Assembly: GCA_964464635.1 (NCBI GenBank)
Contig: CAYXGT010000035.1
Span: 1 to 25,961 of the forward strand
Direction: 5' to 3'
DNA from: CAYLMG01 sp964464635
GTDB taxonomy: Bacteria; Planctomycetota; Phycisphaerae; Sedimentisphaerales; Anaerobacaceae
Length of the DNA: 25,961 nucleotides
In this document: positions 13,837 to 21,198 of the stretch, one piece after another
How positions within the stretch are numbered: the stretch's first letter is position 1
Layout: every line of letters begins with the position of its first letter
Made by a program: the position numbers and the translations under genes
Notes under the pieces: generated by a model
Seen by the model: only the letters and a program-made list of their open reading frames with translations
The model's database searches: none
Told to the model about the DNA's origin: nothing

Positions 13837-15241
13837 GAACCACTGGATGATGTTTGGTACTTTTAACGAGCAAAGGCATTTTATTTATCCATCAGAAGAT
13901 ACCTATGAAGGTATTTTTATTAACGCCAATATGGCTGCACATGCCCCCGATGGAATAGCAAAATTCATACAGACAAAAACCGCACAGCAAAAATATATTA
14001 TCGATCCCCAAACCCATGCCTTCCAGCATAATCCCAAGCACATCAAGACAGATATCTTAATAAAAGTAATTGACGAAGAAACAGGAAAAGAAACAAAACA
14101 GAAAACCGGAGAGAAGAAAATAAAGCAATCTATCGAAAAGCTTATTGAACAATATGGTGAGCCGGTAGTGTCTGTGGCTGGGAAAAGACCAGTAACCCCA
14201 ACGACGTTCAGTAATAATCAAATATTGAAGGGCTTTACCGACAGATGCCTTAAATTTCAAAGGGATTTTATCTCTTCACGGATGGTTGAATCCGAAGATA
14301 GTAAATATACCTCTTTTGAAGCCGAAGGCGAACAGAGTTTAAGCCCATACGCTCTTATTCCACCTTATTTTTATATGCAGGAAACTACATACAAAAATTG
14401 GCTACCAGTAAATATGGAATCAATTAAGATTGCGTTGAAGGAGAAAAGTGCCAATGAAAAGATTTTTGTAATGCTGGTATTGAGTCAGGGAATACTTACC
14501 AAGCCAGATGTCCTAAAAGAAGTTATTGCAGCATATCAAAAAGTTCCAGTTGACGGGTATGTTATATGGGTAGATGATCTTGCCGAATTTGAGGCAGGAA
14601 GCACGGAACTAACATCATTGCTTGATGTGGCTTGCGATTTAAATAAAAAAAGAGATAAAGAAGTTATAAATTTGCACGGAAGTTTTTTTTCTGTCCTAGC
14701 CACAAGTGAAAAGTGGAAGAAACGTTCTTTTACCGGTGTATGTCATGGCCCCGAATTTGGTGAACATAGAGGCGTAGTTCCTGTAGGGGGTGGAATTCCA
14801 ATTGCAAGATATTATATTCCGTTCTTGCACCAGAGAATTAGATATAGAGAAGCTGCAGACTTTTTAAGAGAAATTGGTTATTTTAAATCTGCGGAAATTT
14901 TTTATGAAAATGTATGTAACTGCCAAGAGTGTCGAAATAATATCCAAGATAATCCTGATGAAAACTTCATTCTTTATGGGGACTCAACTCCTAAAAAACG
15001 CAAAACTAAAAATGGCTTTGTTCGTATCGACTATCCCAAAACTCCAACAAAACTCCATTGCTTACGACATTACTTACAACGGAAAAATCTTGAATATAAA
15101 TTAGCTTTAGGGGCGTCGCTTGAAAGTATAAGGCAAGATTTACAAAGAGGCATTGAAGATTATGCTGAAATTTTAGGTTCTGGTGCTACAGAACACTTAG
15201 AGCTTTGGGAACAAGTGTTATTTAAAACCCTGAGTCAATAA
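13829..15241 (+). CDS. Large protein with TGT-like zinc motif (possible DpdA-type relative)
   Basis: This 471-aa protein is the largest in the cassette. The frame could begin at a TTG at 13823, but GGGGG lies seven bases before the ATG at 13829, which is preferred and overlaps the nuclease gene by eight bases. Residues 362-369 (VCNCQECR) give C-x-C-x2-C (Cys363, 365, 368), with candidate fourth ligands His410 and His414 about 42-46 residues on. This is the arrangement of the zinc site in tRNA-guanine transglycosylases, where CxCxxC is followed by a His. Upstream, strands such as IFVMLVLSQG, DGYVIWVDDL, VINLHGS and GGGIPIARYYIPFLH could be a TIM barrel. TGT relatives of the DpdA type insert 7-deazaguanines into DNA in defence clusters; whether this one does is inference. 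It might instead be an unrelated zinc protein. Confidence 0.6.
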   Translation: MSKNHWMMFGTFNEQRHFIYPSEDTYEGIFINANMAAHAPDGIAKFIQTKTAQQKYIIDPQTHAFQHNPKHIKTDILIKVIDEETGKETKQKTGEKKIKQSIEKLIEQYGEPVVSVAGKRPVTPTTFSNNQILKGFTDRCLKFQRDFISSRMVESEDSKYTSFEAEGEQSLSPYALIPPYFYMQETTYKNWLPVNMESIKIALKEKSANEKIFVMLVLSQGILTKPDVLKEVIAAYQKVPVDGYVIWVDDLAEFEAGSTELTSLLDVACDLNKKRDKEVINLHGSFFSVLATSEKWKKRSFTGVCHGPEFGEHRGVVPVGGGIPIARYYIPFLHQRIRYREAADFLREIGYFKSAEIFYENVCNCQECRNNIQDNPDENFILYGDSTPKKRKTKNGFVRIDYPKTPTKLHCLRHYLQRKNLEYKLALGASLESIRQDLQRGIEDYAEILGSGATEHLELWEQVLFKTLSQ

Positions 15242-15540
15242 GTAAGGAAATAAAAAACTGAATCCCTATTTTAAACTGCGCCTAAGTAAAGCTTTTCATT
15301 TTTGTGTCGCAGCTTGTTTGTGTCTTGTCGCGCAATAATTCTACCGCATTTCGTGAAGCGTATCTCGTGTTGAAGGCAAAGAATAGCGTAATAGACCGTA
15401 AAAGTCAAAACCAAAAAAAATAACGGCCAACAAACCCCACAATTCCAGTCAATTCTAAAAATCCGCGTTAATCCGCGTCAATCAGTGATTAAATAATTAG
15501 TGCGTTTTCGTGAAACTTCGTGTTAATTCGTGGTTAAAAA
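15242..15540. other. Intergenic region with short degenerate repeats
   Basis: No gene is seen. From about 15457 there are two related degenerate direct repeats of the type CCGCGTTAATCCGCGT and TTCGTGTTAATTCGTGG, with another TTCGTGAAGCG-like stretch near 15352. This is repeat DNA that together with 15589-15613 bounds the right side of the cassette. No terminator for the plus-strand cassette was recognised. Confidence 0.5.
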
Positions 15541-15545
15541 TCAAC

Positions 15546-15571
15546 AAAAAAACCTGCCGTCAAACGGCAGG
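15546..15571 (-). terminator. Rho-independent terminator of the minus-strand gene at 15637
   Basis: CCTGCCGT (15553-15560) and ACGGCAGG (15564-15571) form an 8-bp stem with a three-base loop. Read on the minus strand it is followed by seven T. It lies 66 bases after the stop of the hypothetical gene at 15637-16281. Confidence 0.85.
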
Positions 15572-15588
15572 CTAAATATAAAAACAAT

Positions 15589-15613
15589 GGATTCCCGCCT
15601 TCGCGGGAATGAC
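15589..15613. repeat. REP-like hairpin
   Basis: ATTCCCGC-CTTC-GCGGGAAT (15591-15610) is a perfect 8-bp stem with a CTTC loop, flanked by GG and GAC. The same flanks and stem occur at 11682-11728, where a second hairpin is inserted, so the element is repeated on both sides of the cassette. Confidence 0.75.
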
Positions 15614-15636
15614 AAGGAAAGCCTCGTAACGAGGAT

Positions 15637-16281
15637 TTATCTCATTATCCAGCGTTTGCCGTTAAAGGTCATCCTGACATCGGAGCGAAAGGCAGGGTCG
15701 CCGCCCAAATCGTAATCAAGCTCGAGCGTCTTTCTCAAATATACACGCTTAGGCCGGCCAAGCTCGTCTTTTTCCACCGGATGATAAACCACCGCTGTCT
15801 CATTACTCAGGCCGGTGACAAATATCTTTATATTCGTTGCCTTCGCATCGAAATCGGGCCATATAATCGCCAGGTCCTTTGCGTTATCCTCACCCTCCAG
15901 CAGCTTATTGCTGGTCTTCTGCAGCAACTCAAGAAACGGGTAGCTGTCCTGGTGACGTCTCTTTATATTCTCAAAAACTACCGACGGCATATCCTCGCCC
16001 GAGTGAATAATCTGAAAAGTATCAGTCATCAGCTCACACTTCGCGAAGAAATCCACATCCCTTCTTGTCTTATTGGTTGCCGTCAATATTACATACCAGA
16101 ATCGTTTCGGCCTGCTGTCAGGCAATCCCCCTTCCAGAATTATCTGCTGAGGATGTGTAAAGCGCGACTCCACCGTCCATTCCTGCGGTCCCTGTACTAT
16201 CGCAGGCTCAGGAACTTCCGCAAGGCAAAAGCAGGCTAAAAGCACCAAACCAAACAAAGTCCCATAAATTAAGCTTCTCAT
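15637..16281 (-). CDS. Secreted or envelope hypothetical protein
   Basis: From the ATG at 16281 this is a 214-aa protein. It begins with a signal peptide (MRSLIYGTLFGLVLLACFC) and continues with a beta-rich soluble region containing FWYVILTATNKTRRDVDFFAKCELMT, reminiscent of domains that compare 'native' and modified amino-acid contexts, and YLRKTLELDYDLGGDP and MTFNGKRWIMR near the end. LLAC could be a weak lipobox, so either secretion or lipidation is possible. The frame extends nine codons upstream to an ATG at 16308, but AAGGAAAAGG just before 16281 and the signal-peptide layout favour the shorter form. I do not recognise a named family. It is monocistronic, with a clear terminator at 15546-15571. 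Confidence 0.75.
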   Translation of the reverse strand: MRSLIYGTLFGLVLLACFCLAEVPEPAIVQGPQEWTVESRFTHPQQIILEGGLPDSRPKRFWYVILTATNKTRRDVDFFAKCELMTDTFQIIHSGEDMPSVVFENIKRRHQDSYPFLELLQKTSNKLLEGEDNAKDLAIIWPDFDAKATNIKIFVTGLSNETAVVYHPVEKDELGRPKRVYLRKTLELDYDLGGDPAFRSDVRMTFNGKRWIMR

Positions 16282-16308
16282 TACCTTTTCCTTATAGCCG
16301 TCTTTCAT

Positions 16309-16655
16309 AGTTTCAACCTTTACAGCCGGTATGCCGGTTTCAAATGCCTATTTTACAAGAAAAAGCAATATAAAACAAGCATATTTTACCCATTCCAACG
16401 CTCTACTAATTACATTATCGCCTGCTTAATCCCCCCTGTTCTGACGTTTTTAAAAAAATATCCCCATATTTTTAAATTTTACACCGCGGCGGAATAATTC
16501 ATAAAACCTGTTTTAAAGCTGTTTCCTTCTGTCCCCCTTCTCAAATAATCATCAAAAGCCCGGCAGCAAAAAAACGTTGCCTAAACGTTAATATTCATAT
16601 ATCTTTAATCTCAGCAGACAGCTTATGGAAAACCGGCCGTTTACGGAACTAACCT
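16309..16655. other. Intergenic region between divergent genes
   Basis: About 350 bases separating the divergent hypothetical gene (minus) and mgtE (plus). No gene is seen. The right end holds a candidate mgtE promoter at 16577-16605. I saw no M-box-like conserved structure, although this was not folded. Confidence 0.4.
16577..16605 (+). promoter_or_regulatory. Candidate promoter of mgtE
   Basis: TTGCCT (16577-16582), a 17-base spacer and TATCTT (16600-16605) lie about 50 bases before the mgtE start. Each box has two mismatches from consensus, so it is only a candidate. Confidence 0.35.
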
Positions 16656-18056
16656 ATGGCAGAAGAAAAAAAACAAATTGTTCAGCAGATACTGCTGCAG
16701 CAGATGGAAATGCTGCTCGAAACAGAGAACAAAGAAGGACTTAAAAAGCTTCTGACAGAACAGCGAAGCTCCGACATCGCTGAAATCGTACAGCTTTTCG
16801 ACAATGAGCAGAGACGCATAATCTTTGACGTGCTCGAAAAAAGTATCTCTGCCGAGGTGCTCGAAAAAGTCGACGAGGCAACCCGTGACGAAATTTTTGA
16901 CCTGCTCGATGAAAAAGAGCTGCAGACCATTTTTTCTGAGCTCGGCTACGACGATGCCGCAGACCTGCTCGCAGAACTGCCCGAAGCGCTCAGTGAAAAA
17001 GTGCTCAAAAACCTGCCTCCACACGACGCCGCCGAAATCAAAAAACTAATGACCTACTCTGAAGACTCTGCAGGCGGCATTATGGACCCGATGGCGATAA
17101 GCGTCCCCGAAGATGCGACAATAGCCGAAGCCGTTAACAAAATACGCTCGTCTGAAATCGACGAAGACTTCTATTCAGTCTTCGTCGTCGATAAAAACGG
17201 AAAATTCCTCGGAGATATACGTATTCGGCTTCTTCTGACAAAACATGAGGATATGAGAATAAATGAGCTGATTGACCCCGACACCATTTACGTTACTACC
17301 AACACCGACCAGGAAGAGGTAAGAAATATCTTCAGAAATAACGACCTTATCGTCGTGCCCGTGCTGGATAAAAATCACAGGCTTGTCGGCAGAATCACCG
17401 CTGACAGGGTCATCGAAGTCGCCGACGAGGAAGCCGCTGAGGACCTATATACAATGGCGGGTACAGAGCCGGATGAGCTCGAAGATGTCTCCGTCTTTCG
17501 AGCGGCAAGAATCAGAATGACCTGGCTTCTGCCCTGTATGATTGGAACCGGGATAACATCGACAGTGCTTATGTTTTTTAACAGCAAATATGACCTTGCC
17601 GAGCTGGCCAAACTGTACACCGTCGCCGTCGCTTTCGTCCCGATGATTGCCGCCATCAGCGGTAATGCCGGCCTGCAAACCTCTGCCATCGTCGTTTCAG
17701 GTCTCGCTACAGGACATCTCGCCGCACTAAAACTAAGACAGGTCGTCAGCCGTGAAGTTCGCGTTGCATTACTGGTTGCAATAAGCTGCGGTATAATAGG
17801 CGGACTGGTCTGTGCTGTTCTGCTGAACATCAGGTCAGCCGACACGGCCGTTCAAACAATAAACCTTATGTCCGCATTTGGAACAGCTATGTTTTCTGCG
17901 ATAATGGTAGCAACAACCCTCGGCCTGTTTCTGCCCTTCTTATTCAGGAAAATCGGCATCGACCCGGCAATAAGCTCAGGCCCGCTGGTCACAACTGCAA
18001 ATGACTCGATAAGCGTCGCAATCTATATGTTTCTGGCATTAATCCTTGCAGGCTGA
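16656..18056 (+). CDS. mgtE: Magnesium transporter MgtE
   Basis: This 466-aa protein has the complete MgtE layout. The N-terminal superhelical Mg-sensing domain covers about 10-130, two CBS domains follow (145-195 and 205-258), and then a membrane domain with five hydrophobic segments (about 288-308, 322-352, 370-391, 403-430, 440-465). The pore signature is present as AISGNAGLQT (333-342), and the last helix carries DPAISSGPLVTTANDSI with the acidic residue (Asp450) expected for the Mg2+ site. MgtE forms a homodimeric inner-membrane channel for Mg2+, closed when the cytoplasmic domains bind Mg2+. It stands alone, with a candidate promoter upstream; a weak ATAAGC/GCTTAT hairpin lies downstream at 18117-18134. 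Confidence 0.95.
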   Translation: MAEEKKQIVQQILLQQMEMLLETENKEGLKKLLTEQRSSDIAEIVQLFDNEQRRIIFDVLEKSISAEVLEKVDEATRDEIFDLLDEKELQTIFSELGYDDAADLLAELPEALSEKVLKNLPPHDAAEIKKLMTYSEDSAGGIMDPMAISVPEDATIAEAVNKIRSSEIDEDFYSVFVVDKNGKFLGDIRIRLLLTKHEDMRINELIDPDTIYVTTNTDQEEVRNIFRNNDLIVVPVLDKNHRLVGRITADRVIEVADEEAAEDLYTMAGTEPDELEDVSVFRAARIRMTWLLPCMIGTGITSTVLMFFNSKYDLAELAKLYTVAVAFVPMIAAISGNAGLQTSAIVVSGLATGHLAALKLRQVVSREVRVALLVAISCGIIGGLVCAVLLNIRSADTAVQTINLMSAFGTAMFSAIMVATTLGLFLPFLFRKIGIDPAISSGPLVTTANDSISVAIYMFLALILAG

Positions 18057-18174
18057 GCAAAAAAACTGCCCAAATTCATAAAACTAAAGACCCGTTAAAT
18101 GACAAAACAAGCCCATATAAGCGAACCAGCTTATTTATAAGGCCAAAATCGCCGATACATACCAGGCTGAACCA

Positions 18175-18203
18175 TTGACATAAGTCCGAAAAAAACTTAT
18201 AAT
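18175..18203 (+). promoter_or_regulatory. Perfect consensus sigma70 promoter of the pilT-like operon
   Basis: TTGACA (18175-18180), a 17-base spacer, TATAAT (18198-18203). Both hexamers and the spacer match the housekeeping consensus exactly. Transcription would start near 18210, giving a leader of about 113 bases before the ATPase gene. Confidence 0.85.
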
Positions 18204-18257
18204 ATAAGTCTTAAGAGGGTTTGATTTTATAAATCTTCAGGTTAGAATCGAGGTTTT

Positions 18258-18306
18258 GCCCGAAAGAGAGAAAATCGGGCTCAATCGTAAAAAACTCATT
18301 TTTACG
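18258..18306 (+). promoter_or_regulatory. Two hairpins in the leader of the pilT-like operon
   Basis: GCCCGA (18258-18263) pairs with TCGGGC (18275-18280). CGTAAAAA (18286-18293) pairs with TTTTTACG (18299-18306). The second hairpin ends exactly where the GGAG ribosome site (18306-18309) starts, so it could affect translation of the downstream gene. No known riboswitch was recognised. Confidence 0.4.
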
Positions 18307-18322
18307 GAGTTAATGAATAGCT

Positions 18323-19459
18323 ATGACCAAAGGGCAACCCATCGATACACACATCCACCTCGACCATGAGCCTGAACTGAACCAATATTTCAAAGCTGCC
18401 ATCAAAACAAGGGCAAGCGACCTTCATCTCAAAAACGGCCAGCCGCCAAAGCTAAGAATATATGGAAGGCTGAAAAATACAACCGGCGAAGTAATGACCC
18501 CGGAAAGAATCGAACAGTTGGTGTTCGAAATTATGACTGAGCCGCAAAAAGAATTTTTTATGGAGCACGGTACTATCGACCTGGCTCACGAGGTCACAGG
18601 CCAGGACCGTTTTCGTGTAAATATCTTTCGCCAGCGAGGCGTGATAAGCCTTGCTGCAAGAAGGGTTAATTCATTAGTTCCGCCATTCGAAAGCCTGCAC
18701 CTGCCAAGCACCGTACTGGAGAGAGTTTCAGACGACGCTCAGGGACTCGTCCTCGTGGTCGGCCCGACCGGCTGCGGGAAAAGTACTACCATCGCTGCAA
18801 TGATAGATTATATAAACCGAAACCGCTCCTGCCATATTATCACAATCGAGGACCCTATCGAATTCGCTTTTAAGGACAATAAGGCTATTGTCTCGCAAAG
18901 GGAAATCGGAATTGACGTCGAAGACTACGAGCAAGCCCTCAAATATATGATGAGGGAAGATCCGGATGTTGTGCTGGTCAGCGAGATGCGTGACAGCGAA
19001 ACCGTCACAGCAGGTATGAGAGCCGCTGAAACAGGACACCTCGTCTTCGGAACGCTGCATTCGGCAAATGCCTCACAGACAATCCAGAGAATGCTCGACT
19101 TGTTCCCGCAAACCGAAAGAAACCTCGTCAGGCAAACATTGAGCCTTACTCTAAAAGCCGTCATCAGCCAGGTTTTGCTGCCGAGCACAAAAGAAGGAGT
19201 CGATAGAATACCAGCCGTTGAAATCCTTCTTGCAAATCCTTCTGTTAGAAAACTTATTTCAGAAGAACGGGAAAGCGACCTGCCCAGTGTTATTCGTGCA
19301 AGTGAAAAAGAAGGTATGCAGGACTTCACAACCAGTTTGTGCTACCTTGTTCAAAATGGTTTCGTTGACCCAAAAGAGGCGTATCATTACGCCCCGAACG
19401 TCGAAGAGTTAAAAATGGCGCTAAAGGGTATCAGAACCACTGCCAGCGGTATCCTGTAA
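18323..19459 (+). CDS. PilT-type twitching/type IV pilus ATPase
   Basis: This 378-aa secretion-type ATPase has an N-terminal PAS-like domain (about 15-120, SDLHLKNGQPPKLRIYG) followed by the RecA-like core. Walker A is GPTGCGKST (147-155), the Asp box is TIEDPIEF (174-181), Walker B is EDPDVVLVSEMRD (212-224) and the His box is TGHLVFGTLH (237-246). These are intact, so it should hydrolyse ATP. SVRKLISE and GMQDFTTSL match the C-terminal AIRNLIRE-type region of PilT. PilT retracts type IV pili at the inner membrane. The PilT assignment over PilU rests on this and is moderate. GGAG lies 13 bases from the ATG. It is first in an operon under the consensus promoter, and a degenerate GspE-like protein follows after about 24 bases. 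Confidence 0.9.
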   Translation: MTKGQPIDTHIHLDHEPELNQYFKAAIKTRASDLHLKNGQPPKLRIYGRLKNTTGEVMTPERIEQLVFEIMTEPQKEFFMEHGTIDLAHEVTGQDRFRVNIFRQRGVISLAARRVNSLVPPFESLHLPSTVLERVSDDAQGLVLVVGPTGCGKSTTIAAMIDYINRNRSCHIITIEDPIEFAFKDNKAIVSQREIGIDVEDYEQALKYMMREDPDVVLVSEMRDSETVTAGMRAAETGHLVFGTLHSANASQTIQRMLDLFPQTERNLVRQTLSLTLKAVISQVLLPSTKEGVDRIPAVEILLANPSVRKLISEERESDLPSVIRASEKEGMQDFTTSLCYLVQNGFVDPKEAYHYAPNVEELKMALKGIRTTASGIL

Positions 19460-19483
19460 TCCTGTCCTGTTATGGAGCATCTT

Positions 19484-21160
19484 ATGCCGGAAACAATATT
19501 AGCCGCCGCCGAGCACAGCGGTTACATTTCAATAATAAAACTCATCGTTTTTCTGGCCCTGTTTTTTCCGCTGCCGCCCCTGCTCGCCTGGGTCTTCAAC
19601 GACGCCGAAGCACTCGAAGAAAAAGGCAATTTATGGATGGGAATCATTCTCGCGGCAGCCGCTGCCGGTATCATAATCTGGCTGCTCGTACCAATCTATG
19701 CCATCGGATTGGCCTTTTACGTCATCGCAGTAGGTATAACATCGATAGCTTATATCAAAAGCCGCAATACCCGGGTTCTCGCCTCCGACCGCGTCCTCAC
19801 CGCAGACCATATCAGAGGCCTTTTTGGCGGCAGCCTCAAAAAAAGCACCTCCGAAAAAAAACTCATCTTTGTAACGGCAAACAAAAACGAGGTACCCGTG
19901 CCGGAACCAAAAACACCGGACCTCTTCGGTTATAAAACCGCACTCGACCTTTTCACAGACATAAAACTGCGAAGAGCAAATAATATTATCTTTTCACCAG
20001 CCGCACAGGACTATAATGTGATTTACTATATAGACGGCGTCGCTTCCAAACAGCCTTCCTTCCCGAAAGAACACATGGAGTACCTGATTCGATTCGTAAA
20101 AAACCTCGGAGACCTTGACGTCAGTGAAAGAAGAAAACCGCAAAAGGGCCTGTTCAAAATACGCGAAGATAAAGACGATACCGAATGGGAAGTACTAAGC
20201 GCCGGCTCCACTACCGGCGAACATCTGCAAATCAGGCAGAGGATGCAGCAAAATCTTATAAGGCTCGAGGACATCGGCCTGACAACAGACCATTATGAAA
20301 AGATTAAGAACTTTCGGAACGTCAAACAAGGTATATTCATCATCAGCGGGTCCAAAAAAAGCGGCATAACCACCACCCTTTACGCCCTTCTGAGAAATCA
20401 CGACGCTTTTCTCAATAACATCAACACACTCGAAACGGAAATCTCGGCACAGCTTCCGAATATAACACAGCAAACTTTCCAGCTGAGTGACACCGGCACG
20501 ACAACATACGCCAAAAAACTTCAGGCTATGATTCGAATGGGACCGGATATCGTCGGCGTCGCAAAATGCGAAGACCCCGAAACGGCAAAATTATGCTGCA
20601 GTGCTGCCGAAGATAGCAAACTCATTTATCTGATTATCGAGGCCGACAGTGTCCTGCAGGCTCTTGAAAAATGGATTAAATTAGTCGCTGACAAAAAAAC
20701 CGCCGTTGAATCCCTGCTCGGTATAAGCAACCAGCGCCTCGTCAGAAAACTCTGCGATGACTGCAAACAGGCTTATATGCCTGATAAAGAGCTGTTGCGA
20801 AAATTCAACATCTCCGCACAAAAAGCAAAGCCTTTCTACCGCGCGGGAAAAGTCCAGTATGATAAACACGGTAAACCGTCAACCTGCGAAACCTGCCAGG
20901 GGACCGGTTTTCTGGGCAGAATGGGTGCCTTTGAAATTATCTTTTTAGACAAAAATCTGAAAAAAGCAATTATACCGCTCGAGTCTCTATCAGAAATAGG
21001 CCGCCAGTTCAGGCACGCAAAAATGCGCTATCTTCAGGAACAAACTCTGAGAAAAGTAATAACCGGGAAAACATCGATAAATGAAATGGTAAGGGTATTT
21101 TCAAAAAACAAAAAACAAAAATCTGCTAAAAATAAACAAAAGCCTCCGGCTGGTACTTAA
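19484..21160 (+). CDS. GspE/PilB-like pseudo-ATPase with N-terminal TM segments
   Basis: Numbering here is from an in-frame ATG at 19472, but GGAG lies six bases before the ATG at 19484, which is preferred. The 558-aa product begins with two to three hydrophobic segments (about 21-41, 54-72, 74-96). A secretion-ATPase core follows, with a PAS-like part at 150-265 and a P-loop region reading SGSKKSGITTTLY (292-304). The P-loop lysine is replaced by Ile299 (codon ATA at 20366), and the Walker B/Glu box reads GPDIVGVAKCED, with Lys where Glu is expected. The His box is DSKLIYLII instead of TGHLVxxTLH. Zinc cysteines are kept: CDDC (428-431) and CETC (472-475). It probably does not hydrolyse ATP and may be a regulatory or scaffold partner of the adjacent PilT-like motor. 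It is followed 38 bases on by the CvpA-like gene. Confidence 0.85.
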   Translation: MPETILAAAEHSGYISIIKLIVFLALFFPLPPLLAWVFNDAEALEEKGNLWMGIILAAAAAGIIIWLLVPIYAIGLAFYVIAVGITSIAYIKSRNTRVLASDRVLTADHIRGLFGGSLKKSTSEKKLIFVTANKNEVPVPEPKTPDLFGYKTALDLFTDIKLRRANNIIFSPAAQDYNVIYYIDGVASKQPSFPKEHMEYLIRFVKNLGDLDVSERRKPQKGLFKIREDKDDTEWEVLSAGSTTGEHLQIRQRMQQNLIRLEDIGLTTDHYEKIKNFRNVKQGIFIISGSKKSGITTTLYALLRNHDAFLNNINTLETEISAQLPNITQQTFQLSDTGTTTYAKKLQAMIRMGPDIVGVAKCEDPETAKLCCSAAEDSKLIYLIIEADSVLQALEKWIKLVADKKTAVESLLGISNQRLVRKLCDDCKQAYMPDKELLRKFNISAQKAKPFYRAGKVQYDKHGKPSTCETCQGTGFLGRMGAFEIIFLDKNLKKAIIPLESLSEIGRQFRHAKMRYLQEQTLRKVITGKTSINEMVRVFSKNKKQKSAKNKQKPPAGT

Positions 21161-21198
21161 ACCGCCGAAATATACTGCAGAGAAATTGGAGACTCGCA

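Noticed and set aside
15530..15715. Plus-strand frame across the terminator and REP-like hairpin
   Set aside because: It reads through a clear terminator and hairpin and into the opposite strand of the hypothetical gene.
18117..18134. Terminator after mgtE
   Set aside because: ATAAGC/GCTTAT is a six-base AT-rich stem without a strong T-run, too weak to call.
18313..18369. Small 18-codon plus-strand frame starting ten bases before the pilT-like gene
   Set aside because: It has a GGAG only three bases from its ATG and overlaps the real gene in another frame. A leader peptide is possible, but nothing else supports it.
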